The position numbers and the translations under genes were made by a program. Shown piece after piece: positions 8,190 through 17,472 of a stretch of 64,000 nucleotides of DNA. The stretch covers positions 6,138,001-6,202,000 of the forward strand of contig FNSS01000001.1 in the NCBI GenBank assembly GCA_900104855.1, given 5' to 3'. The notes under the pieces were generated by a model. That model made no database searches, was not told where the DNA came from, and worked only from the letters and a program-made list of their open reading frames with translations. Source of the DNA: Rhizobiales bacterium GAS188 (GTDB lineage: Bacteria; Pseudomonadota; Alphaproteobacteria; Rhizobiales; Beijerinckiaceae). The first letter of the stretch is position 1; every line of letters begins with the position of its first letter.

Positions 8190-9854
8190 ATGACCGACCT
8201 CTCCGGATTGTCCGAGCTGCGCAAGCAGATCATGTGGAACCGGCTGATCGCCATCGTCGAGGAGCAAGCGCAGACCTTGCTGCGCACCGCCTTCAGCCAG
8301 ATCGTGCGCGAATGCGGCGACCTCTCGGCCGGTGTCTTCGATCTGAGAGGGCGCATGCTCGCCCAGGCCGTCACCGGCACGCCCGGCCATATCAATTCGA
8401 TGGCGGCCTCCGTCTCCCATTTCATCGCGGCCTTCCCGCTGCCGACCATGCGCGAGGGCGATGTCTACATCACCAACGATCCCTGGCTCGGCACCGGGCA
8501 CCGCAACGATTTCGTGGTCACCACCCCGGTGTTCCATCGAGGCTCGCTCGTCGCCATCTTCTCCTGCACCAGCCATCTCACCGATATCGGCGGCATCGGC
8601 TTCGGGCCGGACGCCACCGACCTGTTCATGGAGGCTTTGGGCATCCCCTTCCTGAAGCTGTTCGATCGCGGCGTGCTCAACGAGACGCTGATGGCCATGG
8701 TCAAGGAGAATACGCGCCTGCCGGTCGAGTGCGAGGGCGATATCTATTCGCTCGCGAACTGCAACGAGATCGGCGCGCGCCGCCTCGTCGAGATGCTCGA
8801 CGAGTTCGGGCTCGACGGCATCGAGGGTCTCGCCGATCATGTGGTCGACAGCTCGCGCCAGGCCGTGCTGAACGCCATCGCCAAATTGCCGAAAGGCAGC
8901 TGGCGGAACACGATGACGGTCGACGGCTATGACGCGCCGGTCACGCTCGCTGCGACGCTCACCATCGCCGAGGGCGCCATCACGGTCGATTATCAGGGCA
9001 CCTCGCCGCAAGCGCGTCACGGCATCAATGTGCCGTTGAGCTATTCGACCGCCTATACGGTGTTCGGGCTCGCCAGCGCCCTGGTGCCGGACGTGCCGAA
9101 CAATGCCGGCTCGCTCTCGCCTTACACAGTGGCGGCGCCGCCGGGATCGATCCTGAACGCGCTGCGGCCGGCGGCCGTGATGAGCCGTCATATCATCGGC
9201 CAGATGCTGCCCGATGTGGTGTTCGGCTGCCTGCGCCAGGCGATGCCCAACAAGGTGCCGGCCGAGGGCACCTCCTGTCTGTGGAACCTGATCTTCCAGG
9301 GTTATGACCCGACGACCGGCGGCCAATTCGTCTCGACCGTCGTGACCAATGGCGGCACCGGGGCGCGGCCCACCAAGGACGGCTTGTCGGCCACGGCCTA
9401 TCCGAGCGGGGTGCGCGGCTCGCCGATCGAGGTCGTCGAGGCGACGACGCCCTTGCTGTTCTGGAAGAAGGAGTTCCGTGCCAATTCCGGCGGAGCCGGG
9501 CGCTATCGTGGCGGCCATGGCCTCGAGATCGAGATCGAGAACCGCTCCGGCCGTGACATGACCTTGCAGGCCGCCTTCGATCGCATCGCGCATCCGGCCC
9601 GCGGGCGCGATGGCGGGGCGGATGGCGAGCGCGGTGCGCTATCGCTCAAATCCTCGGGCGTGAAGTTGAAGGGCAAGGGCGCCCAGCAGATCCCGGCCGG
9701 CGAGCGCCTCCTGGTGCGCACGCCGGGAGGCGGCGGCCTCGGCGCGCCCTCGGCACGCGACAGGCTGCTCGTCGAGCGCGATTTGCGCGACGGCACCGTG
9801 ACGGCGGCCGGGATCACCGACGCCTACAAGATCGCGCTGCCGGCAGCAGAGTGA
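8190..9854 (+). CDS. Hydantoinase B/oxoprolinase family protein
   Basis: 554-residue partner of the preceding subunit. The N-terminus WNRLIAIVEEQAQTLLRTAF, a DPWLGTGHRNDF motif and the C-terminal RTPGGGGLGAPSARD motif are hallmarks of HyuB. A GGGAGA ribosome binding site precedes the ATG, and the gap to subunit A is only 12 bp. The two subunits normally form one enzyme. Confidence 0.92.
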   Translation: MTDLSGLSELRKQIMWNRLIAIVEEQAQTLLRTAFSQIVRECGDLSAGVFDLRGRMLAQAVTGTPGHINSMAASVSHFIAAFPLPTMREGDVYITNDPWLGTGHRNDFVVTTPVFHRGSLVAIFSCTSHLTDIGGIGFGPDATDLFMEALGIPFLKLFDRGVLNETLMAMVKENTRLPVECEGDIYSLANCNEIGARRLVEMLDEFGLDGIEGLADHVVDSSRQAVLNAIAKLPKGSWRNTMTVDGYDAPVTLAATLTIAEGAITVDYQGTSPQARHGINVPLSYSTAYTVFGLASALVPDVPNNAGSLSPYTVAAPPGSILNALRPAAVMSRHIIGQMLPDVVFGCLRQAMPNKVPAEGTSCLWNLIFQGYDPTTGGQFVSTVVTNGGTGARPTKDGLSATAYPSGVRGSPIEVVEATTPLLFWKKEFRANSGGAGRYRGGHGLEIEIENRSGRDMTLQAAFDRIAHPARGRDGGADGERGALSLKSSGVKLKGKGAQQIPAGERLLVRTPGGGGLGAPSARDRLLVERDLRDGTVTAAGITDAYKIALPAAE

Positions 9855-9879
9855 TGCTGGACCTCAGGAGGGCATCGAT

Positions 9880-11055
9880 ATGACCAAAACCGTGGCGATC
9901 GTCGGGGGCGGGGCGATCGGCTCATCCATCGCCTATTTCCTGGCGAACGACCCGCAATTCCAGGGCGAGGTCGTCGTGATCGAACGCGATCCGAGCTATC
10001 AATGCGCCTCCTCGGCCCTCTCGGCGAGCTCCATCCGCCTGCAATTCTCGACGCCGCTCAACATCGCCCTGTCGCGTTTCGGCATGGAGTTCCTGCGCGA
10101 CGCGCCCGACCGCATGTGCGTCGACGGCGACCGTCCGGCGCTGAGCGTCAACGAGAAGGGCTATCTCGTGATTGCGAGCGAAGCAGGCCTCGAGACCTTG
10201 CGCGAGCTGCACCGCATCCAGAGAGCGCTCGACGTCCCGGTCGCGCTGCTCGGGCCCGAGGAGGTCGCCGAGCGCTTCCCCTGGATATCGACCGAGGGGA
10301 TCGCTGCCGCTTCGCTCGGCCTCAAGCATGAAGGCTGGTTCGACGGCTACGGCCTGCTGCAGGCTTTCCGCAAGAAGGCGCGCTCGCTCGGCGTGCGCTA
10401 TCTCGCCGACGAGGCGACGGGCTTCACGCTTGCCGGGGAGCGCATCCGCTCGGTGCAGCTGAAGAGCGGCGGCAGCGTCGACTGCGACGTCGTCGTCAAT
10501 GCCGCCGGTCCCTGGGCCGGCAAGGTCGCGGCGCTCATCGGCGTCGACCTGCCGGTGCGCGCCCGCAAGCGCAACGTCTTCGTCTTCTCCTGCCGCGAGC
10601 CTCTGCCGAATTGCCCGCTGATCATCGATCCGTCGGGATTGTGGTTCCGTCCCGAGGGGGACAAATACATCGCCGGCATCAGCCCGAAAGAGGGCGAGCC
10701 CGATCCCGACGACCTGCCGCTCGAGGTCGATCACGAGATCTTCGACGAGGCAATCTGGCCGGCGCTGGCGACCCGCGTTCCGGCCTTCGAGAGCATCAAG
10801 CCCTCGCGCGCCTGGGCCGGCTATTACGAGCTCAACACGCTCGATCATAACGGCGTCGTCGGGCCGCATCCGGTGATCGGCAATCTGTTCTTTGCCAACG
10901 GCTTCAGCGGCCACGGCATCCAGCATTCGCCGGGCGTCGGGCGGGGCGTCGCCGAGTTCATCGTGCATGGCGGCTATCGCAGTCTGGATCTCGCGCCGCT
11001 CTCCTTCGACCGGGTGCTCGCCGGCAAGCCGCTCCTCGAGCTCAATGTCTTCTGA
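9880..11055 (+). CDS. FAD-dependent oxidoreductase, DAO family
   Basis: 391-residue flavoenzyme with an N-terminal dinucleotide-binding motif VAIVGGGAIGSSIAYFLA. A CASSALSASSIRLQFS segment and the C-terminal ANGFSGHGIQHSPGVGR motif match glycine/D-amino-acid/sarcosine oxidase-like (DadA/SoxB type) proteins. An AGGAGG ribosome binding site lies before the ATG. It sits 25 bp after the hydantoinase B gene, so it may oxidise the amino acid or N-methyl amino acid released by ring opening. The pathway link is inference. Confidence 0.88.
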   Translation: MTKTVAIVGGGAIGSSIAYFLANDPQFQGEVVVIERDPSYQCASSALSASSIRLQFSTPLNIALSRFGMEFLRDAPDRMCVDGDRPALSVNEKGYLVIASEAGLETLRELHRIQRALDVPVALLGPEEVAERFPWISTEGIAAASLGLKHEGWFDGYGLLQAFRKKARSLGVRYLADEATGFTLAGERIRSVQLKSGGSVDCDVVVNAAGPWAGKVAALIGVDLPVRARKRNVFVFSCREPLPNCPLIIDPSGLWFRPEGDKYIAGISPKEGEPDPDDLPLEVDHEIFDEAIWPALATRVPAFESIKPSRAWAGYYELNTLDHNGVVGPHPVIGNLFFANGFSGHGIQHSPGVGRGVAEFIVHGGYRSLDLAPLSFDRVLAGKPLLELNVF

Positions 11056-11079
11056 AGCGCCAAAATACGAGGATCGAGC

Positions 11080-11844
11080 ATGCGTCTGAAGGACAAGGTC
11101 GCCGTGGTCACCGGCGCCGCCCAGGGCATCGGGCTTGCTTGCGCCGAGCGGCTTCTCGCCGAGGGCGCGAAGGTGATGCTCTCCGACATCAACGCGCCGG
11201 CCCTGCAGGCGTCGGCGGCGCGGCTCGGCACGGCCTCGGAGCCCGCCGATGCCGGCCTGAGACCCGATGTGGAGCGGCTGGTGCGGCGCGCGGTCGAGAG
11301 CTTCGGCCGCATCGACATCTTCATCTCGAATGCGGGGATCACCTGCCTCGCCGATTTCCTCGACGTCACCGAGGAGGATTATGACCGGGTGCTGCGCGTC
11401 AACCTGAAGTCGCAATTCCTGTGCGGCCAGGCGGCGGCGCGCCAGATGGTCAGCCAGGGCTCGGGCGGGGTGATCATCAACATGTCCTCCGTCAATGCCG
11501 TCCTCGCCATCGCCGACCAGGTGCCCTATGTGGTCTCGAAGGGCGGCTCGGCCCAGCTCACCAAAGTGATGGCGATATCGCTCGCCCGGCACGGCATCCG
11601 CGTGGTCGGCATCGGGCCTGGCACCATCCTCACCGATCTCGCACGCAATGCCGTGCTCGGCAGCGACGAAGCGCGCCGCAAGGTCATGTCGCGCACCCCG
11701 CTCGGGCGTGGCGGCGAGCCCTCCGAGATCGCGAGCGTCGCGGCGTTCCTGGCGAGCGACGACGCCTCCTACATCACCGGCCAGACCATCTACCCGGATG
11801 GCGGCCGGCTGGCGCTCAACTACACCGTCCCGGTCGCCGATTGA
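11080..11844 (+). CDS. Short-chain dehydrogenase/reductase
   Basis: 254-residue classical SDR. It shows the cofactor motif TGAAQGIG near residue 12, SNAG in the middle, the catalytic serine in NMSSVNAV and the catalytic YxxxK as YVVSK, then ASYITGQTIYPDGG at the C-terminus. It is NAD(P)-dependent with unknown substrate. It is in the hydantoinase operon, 24 bp after the FAD oxidoreductase, and probably acts on a downstream alcohol or carbonyl intermediate. Confidence 0.9.
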   Translation: MRLKDKVAVVTGAAQGIGLACAERLLAEGAKVMLSDINAPALQASAARLGTASEPADAGLRPDVERLVRRAVESFGRIDIFISNAGITCLADFLDVTEEDYDRVLRVNLKSQFLCGQAAARQMVSQGSGGVIINMSSVNAVLAIADQVPYVVSKGGSAQLTKVMAISLARHGIRVVGIGPGTILTDLARNAVLGSDEARRKVMSRTPLGRGGEPSEIASVAAFLASDDASYITGQTIYPDGGRLALNYTVPVAD

Positions 11845-11880
11845 ACCGAAGGCAGCCTCCTTTCGAGGTCAGGAGCCGAG

Positions 11881-12627
11881 ATGCCGACCTATGAGCCCGT
11901 GACCGCGATCCTGCGTGGGCTTGCCGTGCTCGAGACGATCGCGGCGAAGGGCTCGGTCGCGGTCAAGGACCTGCATGCGGCGACCGGCCTGCCGAAATCG
12001 ACCCTGGTGCGCATGCTCGAGACGCTGATCCATGCTGGCTATGTCTACAGCAGCGGCAGCGAGCCGCTCTATGCGCTGAGCGCGCGGTCGCTCACCCTTG
12101 CGGGCGGCTTCGACCAGGGAAGGCGGCTCGTCTCGCTGCTCGGCCCGGCCTTGCGCGAGTTCCAGAGCGCCACCAGCTGGCCATCCGATATCGGAATCTT
12201 CGATCGCGACGCGATGGTCATCCTCGAGACGAGCCGGCAGCCGGGAAGCCTCAGCGTCAACTGGCAGGTCGGCTCGCGCGTCACCGCCACGCGCTCGGCG
12301 CTCGGGCGCGCCTATCTCGCCTTCCTGCCGGAAGCCGGGCGCCGTGCCATCCTCGCCATGCTGCACGAGCTGACCGGCGAGCCGCGCGATATGGAGCGCT
12401 TCGAAGCGCTGCTCGGCGAGGTGAAGGCGCGCGGCCGCGCCCTCAACGACCAGGAGGAGCGTCCGGGCATCCGCTCGCTCGCCGCCCCCATCTTCGAGCA
12501 CGCAACGGTGATCGCCAGCGTCAATATCAGCGTCGTCGCCGATGCCATGTCGCTCTCCGAGCTCGACGAGCGCTATGCCGACCAGGTCATCGGCCTCGCC
12601 AAGTGGATGTCGGCGCTGCTGGCGTGA
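11881..12627 (+). CDS. IclR family transcriptional regulator
   Basis: 248-residue regulator with an N-terminal winged helix-turn-helix (VKDLHAATGLPKSTLVRMLETL) and a C-terminal effector domain containing TATRSALGRAYLAF and an S-x-AAPIF segment. An AGGAG ribosome binding site lies upstream. It is the last gene of the hydantoinase operon and probably senses a pathway compound and acts at the ATGGAAT-N3-ATTCCAT palindrome before the first gene. It converges on the MFS gene with only 14 bp between stops. Confidence 0.9.
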   Translation: MPTYEPVTAILRGLAVLETIAAKGSVAVKDLHAATGLPKSTLVRMLETLIHAGYVYSSGSEPLYALSARSLTLAGGFDQGRRLVSLLGPALREFQSATSWPSDIGIFDRDAMVILETSRQPGSLSVNWQVGSRVTATRSALGRAYLAFLPEAGRRAILAMLHELTGEPRDMERFEALLGEVKARGRALNDQEERPGIRSLAAPIFEHATVIASVNISVVADAMSLSELDERYADQVIGLAKWMSALLA

Positions 12628-12641
12628 CGGCTCCGCGTGCG

Positions 12642-14111
12642 TCAAGAGACCGTCGCGGGCTTGCGCATGACGCGGTCGATCGGAATGAGCCAGCAGGTGA
12701 CGAAGGCCAGGACCGCCATGGCGAGAACGCCCCAATAAGTAAGGTGCAGGGCCTTGGCGAGCACGTCCTGCACCAGGAGATCATGGGCGGCGTCCGCGAG
12801 GCCAGCCGGCCGGTCGAGCACCTCATGGACCCGGCCCGCCGTCTCGCCCGTCGCGAAACGGGCGATGCCGATGTTGAGGATGGCTCCGAGCACGGTCGCG
12901 CCGAGCGTGCTGCCGAGGCTGCGCGCGAACATGAAGGAAGCGGTGGCGCTGCCGCGCATCGACCATTCGACACTGTCCTGGATGAGGATGATGCAGGTCA
13001 CGCTCGACAGCCCCATGCCGAAGCCCATCATGAAGGCGCCGAGCGCGGCAAGCCCGGGATGGCTCTGCGGTGTGAGCAGCATCAGGCAGATTGCGCCCAG
13101 TGGAAACATCACGCTGCCGGCCCGCAAGGTGCGGCGGATGCCGAAGGCGCGGAAGAAGCGGCTCGACAGGCTCACCGCCAGCGGCCAGCCGATCACCAGC
13201 GAGGTCAAGGTGAAGCCGGCGACGATCGGCGAGCGTCCGAGCACGCCCTGCACATAGAGCGGCAGGATGGTGGTGAGGCCGATCAGCGTCATGCCGGCGA
13301 CAAGGCTCGCCGCATTGCAGGTGGCGATCAGCCGCCGGCTCCACAGCTCGAGCGAGATCATCGGTTCGGCGGCGCGTCGCTCCTGCCATAGGAAAAGGAA
13401 GCCGGCTGCCAGGACGAGGCAGGCGAGCCCGACCGTTACGCGCTTCGGAGCGCTGGTCTCGGTGAGCAGGGTCAGGAGCGACACGGTGGCGATCGAGAAC
13501 AGCACAACGCCGAGATAGTCGATGCTGCGCTCGCGCGGCTCGACCGTCTCGTGCAGGAACAGCATGAAGCCGGCGATGGCGATGAGGCCGAACGGGATGT
13601 TCACCCAGAAGATCCAGGCCCAGGACAGGTTGTCGACGATGACGGCGCCGGCGAGCGGCCCGATCACCGCCGAGCTCGCCCAAACGCTGGCGAGCAGCCC
13701 CTGCACCTTGCCGCGCTCCTCGAGCGTGTAGAGGTCCCCCACCACCGTCATGGTGACCGGCTGGATGGCGCCGGCCCCTAGCCCCTGCAGCAGGCGGAAG
13801 AGGATCAGGGCGCCCATCGAATTGGCGAAGCCGCAGAGCAGCGAACCGAAGAGGAAGAGCAGGATGCCGCCGATCAGCATGGGCTTGCGGCCATACATGT
13901 CGGAGAGCTTGCCGTAGACCACCGTCGTCGTGGTCTGGGCGAGAAGGAAGGCCGAGAACACCCAGCTGTAATAAGCGAAGCCGCCGAGCTCGCCGACGAT
14001 GCGCGGCATGGCTGTCGCCACGATGGTGGCTTCGATCGCACCGGTGAAGGTCGCGAGCATGATCGATGCGACGACAAGCGGTCGCCGGGTGCGGGCTTTT
14101 GGCGAAGGCAT
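12642..14111 (-). CDS. MFS multidrug-type exporter, DHA2 (EmrB/QacA) family
   Basis: 489-residue membrane protein with about 14 hydrophobic segments. Motifs are IEATIVATAMPRIVGELGG (the D1-type motif of DHA2 proteins, here with E for D), YGKLSDMYGRKP (motif A) and RLLQGLGAGAIQP (motif C-like). I chose the ATG at 14111 because AGGAG lies 4 nt before it; an upstream in-frame start at 14156 has no such site. It probably exports a toxic compound by proton antiport. It is divergent from the Gfo/Idh gene. Confidence 0.88.
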   Translation of the reverse strand: MPSPKARTRRPLVVASIMLATFTGAIEATIVATAMPRIVGELGGFAYYSWVFSAFLLAQTTTTVVYGKLSDMYGRKPMLIGGILLFLFGSLLCGFANSMGALILFRLLQGLGAGAIQPVTMTVVGDLYTLEERGKVQGLLASVWASSAVIGPLAGAVIVDNLSWAWIFWVNIPFGLIAIAGFMLFLHETVEPRERSIDYLGVVLFSIATVSLLTLLTETSAPKRVTVGLACLVLAAGFLFLWQERRAAEPMISLELWSRRLIATCNAASLVAGMTLIGLTTILPLYVQGVLGRSPIVAGFTLTSLVIGWPLAVSLSSRFFRAFGIRRTLRAGSVMFPLGAICLMLLTPQSHPGLAALGAFMMGFGMGLSSVTCIILIQDSVEWSMRGSATASFMFARSLGSTLGATVLGAILNIGIARFATGETAGRVHEVLDRPAGLADAAHDLLVQDVLAKALHLTYWGVLAMAVLAFVTCWLIPIDRVMRKPATVS

Positions 14112-14144
14112 GATGCTCCTGCGCCCCGTGCGGACGCTCAGACG

Positions 14145-14158
14145 GAATGGATCCATTC
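14145..14158. promoter_or_regulatory. 14-bp palindrome between divergent genes
   Basis: GAATGGATCCATTC is a perfect palindrome 34 bp upstream of the MFS start and 136 bp before the divergent oxidoreductase. It is a plausible operator for the divergent pair. No regulator gene is directly adjacent, apart from the IclR gene beyond the MFS gene. Confidence 0.4.
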
Positions 14159-14293
14159 TAGTGCATAAATATGTCGCAGCACCCCGTCTTTCGCATGACG
14201 GCCTTGCGATGCATGTGACAAAAGCGGAAGTGCTGCGTAGACCGAGGTCACGCGGCGCCGCGACGAGCGCCGGCAGGGAGACGAGGTTCCATC

Positions 14294-15409
14294 ATGACCA
14301 GGCTGCGCGTCGGGCTCATCGGCACGGGTTTCATGGGCAAATGCCACGCGCTGGCCTGGACCTCGGTCGCCGGCGTCTATGGCGACCTGCCCGAGATCGA
14401 GCTCGCCTGCCTCGCCGATGCCGATATCGAGGTGGCGCGGCGCCAGGCCGCTTGCTTTCGCTTCGCGCGCGCCACCGGTGATTGGCGAAGCCTTGCCGCC
14501 GATCCCTCGATCGATGTGGTCTCGGTGACCACACCGAACCATCTGCATGCCGAGATGGCGGTCGCGGCCTTGCAGGCAGGCAAGCATGTGTGGTGCGAAA
14601 AGCCGATGGCGACCACTCTCGAGGATGCGGCGCGCATGCTGGCGGCGGCGCGCGCCAGCGGCAAGGTCGCGATCCTCGGCTACAACTACATTCAGAACCC
14701 GGCGATCCGGAAAATTGCTGCCCTGATCCAAGAGGGCGCGATCGGCGACATCACCCATCTGCGCGTCGAGATGGATGAGGATTTCATGGCCGATGCGCAG
14801 GCGCCCTTCTCTTTGAGGAGCGAGGCCCGAGCCGGATATGGAGCGCTCGACGATTTCGGCGTGCATGCGCTTTCGCTCGTCTCGACCTTGGTCGGCGGGG
14901 TGCGCCGGGTCATCGCCCATATGGCGAAGCCTTACGCCAGGCGCCCGCTTGCCGCGGGAGGCGAGCGCGAGGTCGAGACCTACGATATCGCGACCTTGCT
15001 GGTGACGATGCACAACGGCGCATCGGGGATGATCGCGCTCAACCGGGCCGCCTGGGGTCGCAAGGGCCGCATCGCCGTGCAGATCTTCGGGGCGCGCGGC
15101 AGCATCGCCTATGATCAGGAGCGGCTGAACGAGGTGCAGCTCTTCCGGGCCGGCGTTCCGCCAGCCGATCAGGGCTTCACAACCATCCTGATGGGCCCGG
15201 CCCATCCTCCTTACGGCAACTTCATTCCGGCGCCCGGGCACCAGCTCGGCTTCAACGACCTGAAGGTGATCGAATGCCGGCAGCTCGTCGGCCGGATCCT
15301 CGGCGAGCCGTCCCACGCCATCGGTTTCGAGGAGGGCTTTGCGATCGAGAAGACGCTCGCGGCCGCTGCCGAAAGCTTTGCGAATTCGGCCTGGATGGAG
15401 GTGGGGTGA
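14294..15409 (+). CDS. Gfo/Idh/MocA family oxidoreductase
   Basis: 371-residue NAD(P)-dependent dehydrogenase. It has the Rossmann motif GLIGTGFMGKCHALAW, then SVTTPNHLHAEMA and the family-defining EKPMATT with the catalytic-region lysine. The C-terminal half is the usual beta-sheet substrate domain. Family members oxidise sugars, inositols or related polyols. It is divergently transcribed from the exporter, and its 3' end converges on the radical SAM gene with 15 bp between stops. Confidence 0.9.
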   Translation: MTRLRVGLIGTGFMGKCHALAWTSVAGVYGDLPEIELACLADADIEVARRQAACFRFARATGDWRSLAADPSIDVVSVTTPNHLHAEMAVAALQAGKHVWCEKPMATTLEDAARMLAAARASGKVAILGYNYIQNPAIRKIAALIQEGAIGDITHLRVEMDEDFMADAQAPFSLRSEARAGYGALDDFGVHALSLVSTLVGGVRRVIAHMAKPYARRPLAAGGEREVETYDIATLLVTMHNGASGMIALNRAAWGRKGRIAVQIFGARGSIAYDQERLNEVQLFRAGVPPADQGFTTILMGPAHPPYGNFIPAPGHQLGFNDLKVIECRQLVGRILGEPSHAIGFEEGFAIEKTLAAAAESFANSAWMEVG

Positions 15410-15424
15410 GCTCGCGCCGAAACC

Positions 15425-17182
15425 TCAGCGCACTGTCGCGTGCCGCCGCGCCTTCGCCGCCGCGGCGCGGGCGGAGTCGTTGATCTGGAACATCTGCAGC
15501 TCGTCGAGATCGTGTTCCGTCGTCGGCGAGAGGGAGATGTCCATATAGTCCTTGGACCGCGGATCGCGCCTGATCGAGCGCTCCACGCGATGCATCGTCC
15601 AGAAGGCTCTCGCCACCTTCAGATGCTTGATGACGATGTCCGCGACATATTTCGGATAGAAGATCCAGGGGCTTTCGATCGGCATCCCCGGGCGGCGGTC
15701 GGTGCGCACCTTGCGACGGATGATGCCGGTCTCGAGCGGGTAGATGTTCCACAGCTCCTTGCTGACCCAGAACCAGGTGAGGAGAAACATCACCATGTCC
15801 GAGCGCATGCGGCTGGCCACGGCGCGGCGGATGACCGTCTCGACATGCTCCGGCGTATAATAAGTCTTCCAGGCGATGTGATAGGCCTGTTCCCACTCCT
15901 CCCTCGACATTCGGGAATGCCCGGTCGTGACATGTTCCAGATCGTAGCGGTTCATGTCGGCGTCCATGGGAACCCCGGCCATCCATAGCTTCTTGTGATC
16001 CTCCGATCCGGGGAGCGGGGTCAGGCAGGAGAATTCCAGGATGTCGAGCGGCAATTCGCGCTGGATGATCTTGATATCGCGCACGATCGACTCGATCGTG
16101 TCGGTCGGGAACCCCAAAATGAAGCCGCAATAAGTGAGGCAGCGGACTTTGCGCCAGGCGAGCAGCATTTCGCGATAATCGGAGATGCGATTCTGCTTCT
16201 TCTTCGCGGCCACGAGATTTTCCGGATTGATGTTCTCGAGCCCGATGAACACGCGCCTCACGCCGGCGCGCGCAGCCTTCTCGATGAAGTGCGGGATCTT
16301 GTGGCAGAGCGTGTCGACCTGGATGACGAATTTGATCTTCAGGCGCTCGACTTCCCGCAGGTGAATCAGGCGATCGAATATCGCTTCCCAATTCTTGTTG
16401 CGCGCGAGATTGTCGTCGGTGATCAGGAAATGATGGATCTTCTGCGCCAGATTGGCGCGCACGATCGCTTCGATGTCGTCGGCCGTGCGGTAGCGCGACT
16501 TGCGCCCCTGGACATTGATGATGGTGCAGAAGGAACATTGGAACGGGCAACCGCGCCCGGCGTCGAAGCTCGAGATATAGCCGGCGGTTTTCTGGATGCG
16601 ATCGGCCGGCAGGAGCGGCAAGGCCGCGCCGTCGAGCGCCGGCAAATCGTCCACAAAATTGTAGATGGGCTGCAGGCTGCCGCTGGCGGCATCACGCAGC
16701 ACGGCCTCGAGGCGACCCTCCGCCTCGCCTGCGAACAGCGAAATGCCGAGATCGAGGGCTTGTTGCAGGTCCGCCTGCATCTCCGGCAGCATGGCGAGGC
16801 AGCCGGAGACGTGGAAGCCGCCGATGCAGACCTGGATGCCGGCTGCCCGCAAGGGGCGCGCCAGGTCGAGGGCGCGCGGGAACTGGTTCGACTGAACCCC
16901 GACGAGCCCCACCAGGCCGAGCCCGCCATTGTCCTTGATCAGCCGGGCGATGCGCTCGGGGCGCACCCGCGTATTGGTCTCGTCGATCGGGATCGTCTTG
17001 ATGTCGACGTCATGGCCGAGCACGCCACGCTTATCGCAATCGATGGCGATGCCGTAGAGACAGGCGAGCGAATTCGACGGGATGGCGGAGCGAACCCATT
17101 GAATCACATAGCCTTCATCGTCGTAATGCGAAGGTTTGATCAGGACGAGCGTGAAGCGCCGTCTCTTCGATGGTGCCAGCAT
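15425..17182 (-). CDS. Radical SAM protein with B12-binding-like N-terminal domain
   Basis: 585-residue protein. The core has the radical SAM cysteine triad GCPFQCSFC (C212, C216, C219), which binds a 4Fe-4S cluster. The first ~170 residues have the alternating helix-strand layout of a cobalamin-binding Rossmann domain, but the DxHxxG cobalamin motif is not visible; the nearest stretch is GGFHVSG. Later motifs are GLENINPENL and GFILGFPTDT. The layout resembles BchE/HpnR-class methyltransferases or cyclases acting on lipids, tetrapyrroles or natural products. It stands alone, so no pathway can be assigned. Confidence 0.82.
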   Translation of the reverse strand: MLAPSKRRRFTLVLIKPSHYDDEGYVIQWVRSAIPSNSLACLYGIAIDCDKRGVLGHDVDIKTIPIDETNTRVRPERIARLIKDNGGLGLVGLVGVQSNQFPRALDLARPLRAAGIQVCIGGFHVSGCLAMLPEMQADLQQALDLGISLFAGEAEGRLEAVLRDAASGSLQPIYNFVDDLPALDGAALPLLPADRIQKTAGYISSFDAGRGCPFQCSFCTIINVQGRKSRYRTADDIEAIVRANLAQKIHHFLITDDNLARNKNWEAIFDRLIHLREVERLKIKFVIQVDTLCHKIPHFIEKAARAGVRRVFIGLENINPENLVAAKKKQNRISDYREMLLAWRKVRCLTYCGFILGFPTDTIESIVRDIKIIQRELPLDILEFSCLTPLPGSEDHKKLWMAGVPMDADMNRYDLEHVTTGHSRMSREEWEQAYHIAWKTYYTPEHVETVIRRAVASRMRSDMVMFLLTWFWVSKELWNIYPLETGIIRRKVRTDRRPGMPIESPWIFYPKYVADIVIKHLKVARAFWTMHRVERSIRRDPRSKDYMDISLSPTTEHDLDELQMFQINDSARAAAAKARRHATVR

Positions 17183-17364
17183 GAAGCCCTCGTTCGATCA
17201 CGGAAGGGCGGGCCGAAGAGCGGGCAAGCAGACCCGAATCGAACCCGGATCAAGCATCGCATCAGCCGTTAGGATACAAGGCTGCGCTCACGCTTGGCAA
17301 CTGCCCCGATGCTTCTCGCGCGTCGATTGCTCGTGCTCGGTGCCAGCACAGCCGGCCCGTGCCT

Positions 17365-17449
17365 GGGACCGCGGGCGTCCCGCCCGCTCTTGAGACCGCC
17401 AGGCTGGCGCTCCGCTCGGAAGAAGGGCGACCGAGACGGTCGCGGTCCC
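17365..17449 (+). repeat. Dispersed repeat with inverted ends, copy 1
   Basis: 85-bp element bounded by GGGACCGCG and its reverse complement CGCGGTCCC. The left end contains GCGGGC-GTCCC-GCCCGC and the right end GCGACCG-AGA-CGGTCGC, each able to form a hairpin. It lies between the radical SAM and DUF1028 genes. Related copies are at 52077, 53889 and 53979. Confidence 0.85.
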
Positions 17450-17472
17450 GGGGCGGGCGCCACCCTTTGCGC

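Noticed and set aside
5949-9593. 1214-codon open frame on the minus strand across the hydantoinase genes
   Set aside because: It is an antisense shadow: composition is high in Gly, Arg, His, Asp and Ala as expected from the opposite strand of a GC-rich gene, no domains are visible, and the plus strand codes for clear HyuA and HyuB proteins.
9922-11592. 556-codon minus-strand frame
   Set aside because: Antisense of the FAD oxidoreductase and SDR genes, with no protein-like motifs.
17225-17275. tRNA-like T-arm (GGGTTCGATTCGGG on the minus strand)
   Set aside because: No matching acceptor, D-arm or anticodon arm can be built around it, so it is not a tRNA gene or a clear fragment of one.
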